Shown: piece by piece, positions 51,133-58,553 of the stretch
Position numbering within the stretch: position 1 is the stretch's first letter
Layout of the letters: each line of letters begins with the position of its first letter
From: a bacterium
GTDB lineage: Bacteria; Oederibacteriota; PGYV01
Direction of reading: 5' to 3'
DNA length: 63,269 nucleotides
Assembly (NCBI GenBank): GCA_029565735.1
Contig: JAKQNO010000022.1
Location: forward strand, 1 to 63,269
Notes under the pieces: model-generated
Databases searched by the model: none
What the model was told of the DNA's origin: nothing
Seen by the model: the letters and a program-made list of their open reading frames with translations, nothing else
Program-made: the position numbers and the translations under genes

Positions 51133-51800
51133 TGACACACGGATTTTCAGAGGCTTCTTACTGGGTAATCTTTACGGCAATCACCGCCATATATGCTTTT
51201 GTGGTAATGGTATTAAAACTTAAAAAAGAACACCCCGCGCGCGACTGGGCTCAGGCCGCTTTTGAAGCGCTTTTAATAGCAACATTTCTGCGCATAACAG
51301 TGGTTCAGACATTTGCCATCCCCACCCCTTCCATGGAAAACACCCTTCTTGTCGGCGACCATCCTGTGGCCATGAAATTCTATTACGGCTATTACAACCC
51401 CTTTAACGACAAACTGGTGTTTGACATAAACAAGCCAAAGCGTAATGAAGTTGTGATAATGCGCGACCCCACAGACAAAACAAATGAAATGTGGATAAAA
51501 AGATGCGTGGCAGCAGCCGGTGATACCGTTGAAATAAAAGACAAGGTTTTATACGTAAACGGTGAAATACAAAACGAGCCTTACAAAACCCATTCAAGCC
51601 CTTTGACAATTTCAGCTTTCTTTTCCCCAAGGGATAACTTTCCTTTGACAACAGTCCCTGACGGCCATATTTTTGTGATGGGAGATAATCGTGACGAATC
51701 GTATGACAGCAGGTTCTGGGGCGCCCTGCCCCTTAAGAAAGTACGCGGAAAAGCCGTCTGTGTTTACTGGCCGCCAAACAGGATTAAATTAATAAAATAG
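51132..51800 (+). CDS. lepB: Signal peptidase I
   Basis: The 222-residue protein has two N-terminal membrane helices (about 8-30 and 48-66), the catalytic Ser in PTPSMENTL, the catalytic Lys in WIKRCVAAAGDTVEI and the conserved MGDNRDESYDSRFWG. It removes signal peptides from exported proteins. It is translationally coupled to the HTH gene, an unusual place for it, so its level may follow that regulator. Confidence 0.93.
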   Translation: MTHGFSEASYWVIFTAITAIYAFVVMVLKLKKEHPARDWAQAAFEALLIATFLRITVVQTFAIPTPSMENTLLVGDHPVAMKFYYGYYNPFNDKLVFDINKPKRNEVVIMRDPTDKTNEMWIKRCVAAAGDTVEIKDKVLYVNGEIQNEPYKTHSSPLTISAFFSPRDNFPLTTVPDGHIFVMGDNRDESYDSRFWGALPLKKVRGKAVCVYWPPNRIKLIK

Positions 51801-54800
51801 TTATTTAATTATTATAAGGCTGCCCGGTTTAAGTTTTTGAACTTCATTCCCCTGTTTTAACACCACAACGTAATAATAAGTGCCGTTTGCCAGGCTTTTG
51901 AATACCTGCCTGCCGATAAAAACAGAGTTTAATCCCGGGTCATTATTAACAATAATTATCTTTTTTAGCGCCAGCCTGTACGACACGGAATACACCAGGA
52001 ATTCCACTGATGTATGTCTTGTGTCCGCTTCATAAACTACCGTTATTCCCTGCTGTTTCAAGGACGAAAACGGATTTGGAAAAATATAAGCCCCGCCGTC
52101 ATCTGCCATTTCAACAGCCTGATGAGTGGGAGTGGCAGTATATGTGGGAGTAGACGTATAAGTCCACGTATATGTATAAGTGGCTGTGTTTATCGCCGTT
52201 GCAGTATTGGTAATAGTGTAAGTCCGGGTAGAAGTTGCAGTATGGGTATGCGTATTAGTGCGGGTATATGTATAAGTGGCTGTGTTGGCTACTGTCGCAG
52301 TATCTGTTGCCGTATTGGTATATGCCTGCGTCCACGTGTATGTGGCGGTGATTGCCGTTGTTGCGGTATTTGTCGCCGTATTGGTATATGACCGAGTCCA
52401 TGTGTAAGTGGCTGTATTTGTCGCGGTATCGGTATGCGTCTGAGTGTGAGTGAAAGTGTTTGCTGTTGTCACCGTCCCTGTCGCGGTGTCTGTATGCGTC
52501 TGTGTGTGAGTGAAAGTGTTTGCTGTTGTTGCTGTTTCTGTCGCGGTGTCCGTATACGTGTGCGTGTGAGTTAAGGTGTTTCCCGTTGTCGCTGTCTCTG
52601 TATGCGTATTTGTCGCCGTGTAAGTATAAGTCTGCGTGTGCGTGAATGTGGGAGTGACAATCATAGTGTTTACCCACACAGGGCAAAGTTCATTTGATGC
52701 CTCGGAATTTACAGGAACAGAATCTGACCCGTCAGAATCCATAATATAAATATTATAATTGCCGGAATTATTGTTAATGTACAGTATTTTTGAGCCGTCC
52801 TGTGAATACGCCGGGTCATTGTCATCCCCTGTTGCCTGCAGCAGGACAGCCCTTGCTCCGCCTGAAAAATTCATTGTGTAAATTCCGTCATCCGCGTCAG
52901 ATGGCTCTTTTGAAATAAAAAGTATCTTGTCTTCCGCGGGATTACACGAAGGATACCAGTCCGGTACCGCATTATTTGTAAGCCGTGTAATTGCCTGCCC
53001 GTCAGACGCCATAATATAGATTTCATCGCTCTCAGCACCGGCGCCGGTCCTTGACACAAAAACAATTTGGCTTCCGCCGCGCGTGAAGCACGGGTCCCAT
53101 TCTTCCGTTGTATTCATCAAAGGCGTAAGGTTAACCTGCCCTGACCCGTCTGCTGCCATTTTAAAAATATCCCCGTAGCCGTCATCGCGGTTTGATTTAA
53201 AAACAACATTAAGCCCGTCCGGCGAATATGAAGGGTCATAATCGCTTGCGGTATTGTCTGTAAGTTTTATTACCTGCAGCGTTGCAAGGTCAATCTGATA
53301 TATTTCATTGTCGCCGTCCGCGTCACAGTAAAAAACCGCGCGCAAACCGTCCGGCGACACGGACGGGTTTAATTCATTTGCCGGACTGTTTGTAAGGTTT
53401 GTTTCAGCGCCTGTTTCAAGGTCGCGCGAATATATTTCCCAGTTGCCGTCGCGGTTTGTGGAAAAAAGAATTTTTCCCGTAAGCGTTATTACCTGTGTTG
53501 AAGTAGGCGTGGCCGAATTTGTATAAGTATGGGTTTGTGTGTATGTATTTGTAGCCGTATGTGTCGGAGTATTTGTTGCCGTGTCAGTTGCAGTGTTTGT
53601 CTCGGTATGCGTGAAAGTGGGCGTTGATACCGCGCTTCCCAAAAAGTAAAAATCATCAAACCACGCTGTTTTATTCGCGGTAAGATTGCCCGTGCGTATG
53701 CCTATGCCGTTAAAAGCACCGGTATACGAAAAAGAAGACATGGGTATGGAAAAATGGTTCCACTGGTTTGCCGCCCACGTGCCGCCGTCAGCAAAAGCAG
53801 CTGTTACCACCACAGACGTGCCAATATTCACGGTATCCTGCTGAAGCTGAAGCCTGAAATTATAGTTTGTGTCCGTCAGGTAAACCCAACCGTCAAATGA
53901 ATTTAACGCCGAAGTATTCATATCCGGGCCGCCAAAATTCGTGACAACTCCCCAGTCGCCGCTGCTTGTGGTAAGCCTGAAAGATTCAGCCCCGTTTATT
54001 GTCCTGTTCCGGCCGGCATCGTTTGGATTATTGCCCGGCGTAAGCGTGCACGCGGGAGTGGCTGCCGCGCTGCCAAGTCCAAGCCCAAATGCGGGTATTT
54101 CGCTGTCAAATACAAGTATACCCGGCGTAAGTACAGCTGTATTTGTCGGCACAGGGGTTAATGACGGCGCTTCAGAACAAACATTTTGCCACTGTGCGAC
54201 AGCGCCAACCCTGTTTTTTAACTGCTCTTCAAAAAGCGAATCAGGCGTAAGCCCCGCGGAATAGCCCACGCCTTCGTATAAAACGTTCTGCCTCCACGAC
54301 GCGGGCCCGACCTGCAGCCCTGCGCTGTTATTAATTACAGTACCATCAATATAGCTCCCCGCAGGATAACCCGCGCCGTCATGCACAAGATAATTGCCGG
54401 ATATACCTGCCTGTATGGCGTAGCCGCTGTTTGAAGGGCTTATATTTAACTCGCCGCCGTGCCACTGCCCCCCATAACCGTCGGTTTCAAGATTCCAGTT
54501 TGCGCCTGTCCCGTAAGATTCGTACGCGTTGCCGCTTGTGGTCCACCTGTTGTATCCGTTATACGCGTTGCCGTTGCCCTGGTAAAATTTATCGCGCAGC
54601 AGCGCGTGCGAAAATCCAAAGTGCGTGTCTTCTGACTGCGCGGCATCAAGCGACACGCACTGCGTCATAACAACGTAATGCGAAAGCGCCCTGCTTACAA
54701 TAAAATTATGCCTTGCCTGTTCACCGTGGCAGCGCCTTATTAAAATATTCTGCGAACAATTTATGTGAAACCCGTAACCGGCGCCGCCGCCGCCGTAGTC

Positions 54801-55859
54801 CTGCGTCTTTTTTATATAACAGTCCTCTATTGTAATACGGGCGGAATATTCCGGCACTATGCCGTAACGCGGAAAGTTTATTACGGATACGTCCTTTACC
54901 CAGCCGTTAACCACGCCTTCAAAATACACAGCGCACCCGGAAGGCATGCCTTCCCTTGTATTGGGGGCAATGCCGTTATTGTTGTCTTCAAACTGAATCG
55001 TCATCCCTGATATTCCGACGTTTTCAAGCATGCCCCTGTCAGTGCCGCTTGTCTTGATGTAAATAGTATTATTGGCGGGGTTAAGGGTATATGGTATAGG
55101 CGCATCCACAGTTATCCCTGACGCGTCTTTTGATAAAACTTTCCTGAGATACGTAAAAGAGTATTCCCTGTTGCCGGGGTCTCCGTATGTCCATACGCCG
55201 TTGGAATTCGCCTGTGAAAAAGCCTGCCAGAAATACTGCTGAATTACAATCCAAGAACCTGCGTTAACAGACGCAAGGTTTGTAAGCCCGGTTATATAAG
55301 TATCGCCTTCGTTGATTGTGTTTGTGATATTGGATAAAACCGTGCCGTCTTCAACCCACCCTTTATTCCACAAGAAAGACCCTTTTTCAAAAGTAAAAAC
55401 CCCTTCAAAAGCGTTTGATTCGTCATTGTAAACGTGAGTGGCAGGGACGTTTATAAAAGTATAACCGCTGCCAGCGCCTTCAACAGAAACATTTGGTTTG
55501 TTAATTCCTATCGGTTTACCGGAAGAGGTCTGAGTTATAGTATAACTGCCGGCGGGAATTTTTACTATTCCTCCGCCTGCCATGCCCACAGTGTTAATTT
55601 TATCCTGAAGTTCCTGCGAAATATCGCCTGTGCCCGTAACGGTAAGCACATTACACGGGATATTGTGCTGCAGGGGCGTTTCAGAGAGGTTGTAGCCCGT
55701 GTAAGAATAGTCCAAAAGTTTCCACACGCGGGAATTAAAATTAACGGCAGTTTCGGTATATTTGCCAAGGCCGGCGCTGTAAGGAAAAAGCTGGGACTCC
55801 CATGGAGAGGCGTTTACGGCAATAAAAAACATTACTGCCGCGCATAATATCCTTTTCAA
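51801..55859 (-). CDS. 1352-residue secreted protein: beta-helix, CBM-like, TolB-like propeller, TxT linkers, sorting domain
   Basis: Order: signal peptide (1-18), right-handed beta-helix of pectate-lyase type (about 70-555), a carbohydrate-binding-like domain (about 590-750, ending AWFDDFYFLG), a Thr-x linker (755-790), a six-bladed PD40/TolB-like propeller (795-1055; repeats NPSVSPDGLRAVFY, DPSYSPDGLNVVFK, DPAYSQDGSKILYI), about 200 residues of strict alternating Thr-x, and a C-terminal Por/FlgD-like domain (1265-1352, YIFPNPFSSL). A 20-residue unit is repeated twice almost exactly in the long linker (NTFTHTQTHTDTAT...). It is likely a secreted polysaccharide-active or adhesion protein. Its stop codon touches the lepB stop codon end to end. 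Confidence 0.82.
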   Translation of the reverse strand: MKRILCAAVMFFIAVNASPWESQLFPYSAGLGKYTETAVNFNSRVWKLLDYSYTGYNLSETPLQHNIPCNVLTVTGTGDISQELQDKINTVGMAGGGIVKIPAGSYTITQTSSGKPIGINKPNVSVEGAGSGYTFINVPATHVYNDESNAFEGVFTFEKGSFLWNKGWVEDGTVLSNITNTINEGDTYITGLTNLASVNAGSWIVIQQYFWQAFSQANSNGVWTYGDPGNREYSFTYLRKVLSKDASGITVDAPIPYTLNPANNTIYIKTSGTDRGMLENVGISGMTIQFEDNNNGIAPNTREGMPSGCAVYFEGVVNGWVKDVSVINFPRYGIVPEYSARITIEDCYIKKTQDYGGGGAGYGFHINCSQNILIRRCHGEQARHNFIVSRALSHYVVMTQCVSLDAAQSEDTHFGFSHALLRDKFYQGNGNAYNGYNRWTTSGNAYESYGTGANWNLETDGYGGQWHGGELNISPSNSGYAIQAGISGNYLVHDGAGYPAGSYIDGTVINNSAGLQVGPASWRQNVLYEGVGYSAGLTPDSLFEEQLKNRVGAVAQWQNVCSEAPSLTPVPTNTAVLTPGILVFDSEIPAFGLGLGSAAATPACTLTPGNNPNDAGRNRTINGAESFRLTTSSGDWGVVTNFGGPDMNTSALNSFDGWVYLTDTNYNFRLQLQQDTVNIGTSVVVTAAFADGGTWAANQWNHFSIPMSSFSYTGAFNGIGIRTGNLTANKTAWFDDFYFLGSAVSTPTFTHTETNTATDTATNTPTHTATNTYTQTHTYTNSATPTSTQVITLTGKILFSTNRDGNWEIYSRDLETGAETNLTNSPANELNPSVSPDGLRAVFYCDADGDNEIYQIDLATLQVIKLTDNTASDYDPSYSPDGLNVVFKSNRDDGYGDIFKMAADGSGQVNLTPLMNTTEEWDPCFTRGGSQIVFVSRTGAGAESDEIYIMASDGQAITRLTNNAVPDWYPSCNPAEDKILFISKEPSDADDGIYTMNFSGGARAVLLQATGDDNDPAYSQDGSKILYINNNSGNYNIYIMDSDGSDSVPVNSEASNELCPVWVNTMIVTPTFTHTQTYTYTATNTHTETATTGNTLTHTHTYTDTATETATTANTFTHTQTHTDTATGTVTTANTFTHTQTHTDTATNTATYTWTRSYTNTATNTATTAITATYTWTQAYTNTATDTATVANTATYTYTRTNTHTHTATSTRTYTITNTATAINTATYTYTWTYTSTPTYTATPTHQAVEMADDGGAYIFPNPFSSLKQQGITVVYEADTRHTSVEFLVYSVSYRLALKKIIIVNNDPGLNSVFIGRQVFKSLANGTYYYVVVLKQGNEVQKLKPGSLIIIK

Positions 55860-55953
55860 TACGCACCTCGGGTGTGTTATAGCTGCCTTATAAGAATATT
55901 ATAAACCTGATAAACAACCAGTTCAACAGGAATGTTGGAGGACGGCAGCTCGG

Positions 55954-56113
55954 AAGGTCGGAAGGTCGGAAGGTCGGAAGGACAGAGGGACAGAGGGACG
56001 GAGGGACGGAGGGACGGAAGGTCAGAAGGTCAGAAGGTCAGAGGGTCAGAAGGTCAGAAGGTCAGAAGGTCAGAGGGTCAGAGGGTCAGAGGGACGGATG
56101 CACAGAGGGACGG
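55954..56113. repeat. Exact 20-unit tandem array of 8-bp repeats
   Basis: Twenty consecutive octamers with no insertion or deletion across 160 bases, consensus ARGGWCRG: four AAGGTCGG-like units, AGGGACAG/AGGGACGG units, then blocks of AAGGTCAG and AGGGTCAG, ending AGGGACGG, ATGCACAG, AGGGACGG. The unit next to the last is the odd ATGCACAG, the same place it takes in the shorter tracts at 1894 and 21775. Confidence 0.88.
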
Positions 56114-56136
56114 AAATAATGACAACTGCGACTTCA

Positions 56137-56166
56137 AGTGCCGCACCCTGAAGGGTGCGCCTACCA
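56137..56166 (-). repeat. REP-like hairpin headed by GGTAG
   Basis: Minus strand GGTAGGCGCACCCTTCAGGG and then TGCGGCACTT; stem GCGCACCCT / AGGGTGCGGC. First of three such hairpins in 130 bases. Confidence 0.62.
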
Positions 56167-56189
56167 CTGCATTTCATTTTTTTAGCTCT

Positions 56190-56220
56190 GGTAGCCGCGC
56201 CTTTTAAGGCGCGTTGTTTA
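56190..56220 (+). repeat. REP-like hairpin headed by GGTAG
   Basis: Plus strand GGTAGCCGCGCCTTTTAAGG then CGCGTTGTTTA; stem CGCGCCTT / AAGGCGCG, perfect. Matches 62951-62979 in the opposite orientation. Confidence 0.62.
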
Positions 56221-56231
56221 TATCCAAGTTA

Positions 56232-56263
56232 AACTGCCGCGGGCTGAAGACCCGCGTCTACCA
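56232..56263 (-). repeat. REP-like hairpin headed by GGTAG
   Basis: Minus strand GGTAGACGCGGGTCTTCAGC then CCGCGGCAGTT; stem GCGGGTCT / AG-CCCGC. Same subfamily as 30453-30480 and 63043-63069. Confidence 0.62.
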
Positions 56264-56282
56264 AATCCAAACCAAACGCGTT

Positions 56283-56366
56283 TTTATCTATGGGATATGG
56301 GATAACAGTATATGGGATAGGCCTTTACTTCCGTCCATCTGTCCCTCTGTGCATCCGTCCCTCGTG
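56283..56366. repeat. Inverted copies of the TATCCC repeat and the octamer tract
   Basis: 56283-56325 is the reverse complement of the 43-bp repeat at 1592-1634. 56327-56366 is an inverted octamer tract (CTGTCCCTCTGTGCATCCGT in the middle, the complement of ATGCACAG, AGGGACAG). With the array at 55954 it frames three REP-like hairpins. The other parts of 55860-56385 hold nothing else. Confidence 0.6.
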
Positions 56367-56385
56367 TTAATTTCCCTGCCGCCCT

Positions 56386-57108
56386 TTAATGCAGATCCGG
56401 CCGTGGGCCTTCGCCGCTTTCCCCTGCTATGCCCTTAAGGGTTATAAGTTTCACTATTTCGTCAAACTTTTTCGCGTAAAACCTTTTATATTCCGGTTCG
56501 TAAAAGAAATACGCGCGCGCCATAACGTCATCACTTACAAGGTAATTCTTCATAGGCACAAAAAACGCGCCTTCGGCGGGTTCAGGTTTTTCCCGGGTGT
56601 GAAGAAAATCAACAACCAGGTTTGTTTCCCGGAATTCATCATCATCCACAAACCTGAATCCGATTGATAAAGTAAGCGGGACTCCGGTAAGTTTAAGGCA
56701 GTAATCATACACAAGGTTTATATTGTAAATTATCTTTTCAAAAATGTATTTAAGTTCGCCCGGCGTGTACCTGTGATAGTTTTCATCATCTATTTCTTCC
56801 AGTTCGGCGTCAACTTCTTCCATCATATTTTCAAGACCGCTTTCTTTTGAAATTATTATGCCCTCTTCGCCCTCCTGTTCTGTTTCTTCACCGCCTTCTG
56901 TTTCAGCTTGTGTGCTCTCTTCAATGATGTTTAAAAAGTCCTTTATTTCCTTTAATTCCGGCTCTGACGCGTCTACAAGGGCGTCGCGCACGTCTTCAAG
57001 CTCCAAACATGTAAATATAGCTTTATCCACCTGCTCCGCCGATAAAAACTGGTAGATAAAATCGGGCAGCAGAGTGGCAAAAGGCAGTTCAATTTTTAGT
57101 TTGTCCAT
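56386..57108 (-). CDS. Acidic protein of unknown function coupled to prfB
   Basis: The 240-residue protein has an N-terminal helical part (1-65, PFATLLPDFIYQFLSAEQVDK), a very acidic stretch (about 66-115, rich in E, with EGGEETEQEGEEG), and a C-terminal folded part (about 118-235, YTPGELKYIFEKIIYNINLVYDYCLKL and LSIGFRFVDDDEFRETNLV). I do not recognise the family. It overlaps the end of prfB by 20 bases, so it is translated with release factor 2. The acidic linker and no signal peptide suggest a cytoplasmic adaptor. Confidence 0.7.
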   Translation of the reverse strand: MDKLKIELPFATLLPDFIYQFLSAEQVDKAIFTCLELEDVRDALVDASEPELKEIKDFLNIIEESTQAETEGGEETEQEGEEGIIISKESGLENMMEEVDAELEEIDDENYHRYTPGELKYIFEKIIYNINLVYDYCLKLTGVPLTLSIGFRFVDDDEFRETNLVVDFLHTREKPEPAEGAFFVPMKNYLVSDDVMARAYFFYEPEYKRFYAKKFDEIVKLITLKGIAGESGEGPRPDLH

Positions 57109-58217
57109 TTATTTTCCTTTCCGCTTCAAATTTTAAAAAGGCTTCAATGTATTCGTCAAGGTCTCCGTCAAGCACGTTGTCAACGTCGCCCCTTTCATAA
57201 CCTGTCCTTAAATCCTTTATCATCTTGTACGGGTGCAGCACGTAGGAACGTATCTGGCTGCCCCAGCCAATGGCGCGTTTTTCGCCGCTTATTTCGTCTA
57301 TTTCCTGCCTTTTTTTCTCTTCTTCAAGCAGATACAGCCTTGCCTTTAACTCTTTCATAGCCATTTCCTTGTTCTTGCCCTGCGACCTGTCGTTCTGGCA
57401 CTGAACAACTGTATTTGTGGGCAGGTGCGTTATCCTTATCGCCGATTCGGTCCTGTTTACGTGCTGGCCGCCCGCGCCTGACGCGCGGTATGTATCAATC
57501 CTTAAATCCTCTTCTTTTATGTCCACGACAACTTCATCATCAAGTTCTGGTATCACTTCAAGAGAAGCAAAAGAGGTGTGCCTTCTTTTATTGGAATCAA
57601 ACGGCGATATCCTTACAAGCCTGTGAATTCCCTTTTCCGCGCGGAAATTTCCGTATGCGTATTCGCCCGTCACTTCAAAGGTTATGTCCTTAAAGCCGGT
57701 CTCATCCCCGTGCATTATGTCGGTAACTTCCACATGAAAGCCCTTGTTTTCACACCACATCTTATACATGCGGTAAAGCATCTGCGCCCAGTCGCATGAT
57801 TCTGTGCCGCCGGCGCCCGCGTGTATTTTGACAATGGCGTTGTTCCTGTCATACTGGCCGGAAAATAAAAGCACAACTTCAGTGCGCCTTAGTATTTTAA
57901 CAAACTCCGTGTACTTGCCCGCCAGTTCCGCTTCAAGAGAGGCGTCCTGCCCCATTCCCAAAAGTTCAAACCCTGTCTCTATCTCTTCAAAAGCGGCTTT
58001 AAGTTTTTCGTGCGCCGCAATATCGTCATTTATCCTTTTTATTTCAGTCTGGACTTTTTTGGCTTCACGTGTGTCTTTCCAGAAATTAGGCTCCTGCGAC
58101 TTTCTTTCAAGCTCGCCTTTTCTTAATATTCTCCTGGGCAGGTCAAAGATACACCTCTACCTTGGAGACTCTTTCGCGGATTTCCGGTATCCGGTCTTTT
58201 ATCTCTTTTATTTCCAT
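57089..58217 (-). CDS. prfB: Peptide chain release factor 2 with programmed +1 frameshift
   Basis: The gene is read as two joined parts: 58217-58146 (24 codons, MEIKEIKDRIPEIRERVSKV..., ending TAT CTT) and 58144-57089 (351 residues, starting DLPRRILRKGELERK), with base 58145 skipped. The in-frame TGA at 58145-58143 lies in CTT-TGA-C, the classic RF2 autoregulatory site. The second part has the codon-recognition SPF motif (RISPFDSNKRRH) and the catalytic GGQ (GAGGQHVNRTES). It releases peptides at UGA and UAA. Low RF2 slows reading of the internal TGA and favours the shift, so the protein controls its own level. Ribosome site GGAGGTAATA. Confidence 0.96.
58141..58157 (-). promoter_or_regulatory. 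RF2 recoding (frameshift) site
   Basis: Minus strand GAGGTGTATCTTTGACC: an SD-like GAGGTG, three bases, then CTT TGA C. This is the same layout as in E. coli prfB (AGGGGGTATCTTTGAC). The ribosome slips from CTT into the +1 frame. Confidence 0.9.
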
Positions 58218-58257
58218 TATTACCTCCGTGCATTTCACTTAAATTATGTTTCAAATG

Positions 58258-58286
58258 AATATACTATGATTTGATTTTGTTGGCAA
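58258..58286 (-). promoter_or_regulatory. Promoter of the prfB operon
   Basis: Minus strand: TTGCCA (58286-58281), 17-base spacer, TATATT (58263-58258). Each box matches five of six consensus positions. Start codon at 58217. Confidence 0.6.
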
Positions 58287-58461
58287 GGGGTATGTTTAAT
58301 TGCTGATAATGTTTTTATTTAAAAAAACCATATTACACTTAAAAATAAGTGGTTTTATACATTCTTATAGCGATATGGTTGAAAATCAAAAAACCTTATA
58401 TTTTTAAAGGGTTTTTTGGGATTTTAACGAATTTTTAGTTTGTTAACTTAATACATTAAAA
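58287..58461. other. AT-rich divergent control region between prfB and pheT
   Basis: About 175 very AT-rich bases between the two divergent promoters. One inverted repeat (AAAACCA at 58324-58330 with TGGTTTT at 58350-58356, and inside it ACTTA/TAAGT) is the only structure seen. There is no pheS and no T-box leader. Confidence 0.5.
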
Positions 58462-58489
58462 TTGACATATTTTGCTGATATTGTATAAT
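58462..58489 (+). promoter_or_regulatory. Consensus promoter of the pheT operon
   Basis: TTGACA (58462-58467), 16-base spacer, TATAAT (58484-58489), both perfect. The start codon is at 58554, leaving a leader of about 55 bases. Confidence 0.75.
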
Positions 58490-58553
58490 TATATTACTTT
58501 TATAACATTAACAATGCCATTTTACTTCATATTTTAAGGAGGATTTTTCAATA

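Noticed and set aside
52014-52686. Cys-rich plus-strand frame and His-rich minus-strand frame
   Set aside because: Both are other-frame readings of the Thr-codon minisatellite in the giant secreted gene.
55954-56113. CRISPR array
   Set aside because: Units are contiguous octamers with no spacers, and no cas gene is near.
55932-56207. 91-codon plus-strand frame with many Glu, Gly and Arg repeats
   Set aside because: It is a translation of the 8-bp array (period 8 gives a repeating 8-residue pattern); no start signal and no homologue recognised.
58490-58553. T-box or attenuator before pheT
   Set aside because: The leader is only about 55-60 bases with no terminator hairpin or T-box consensus.
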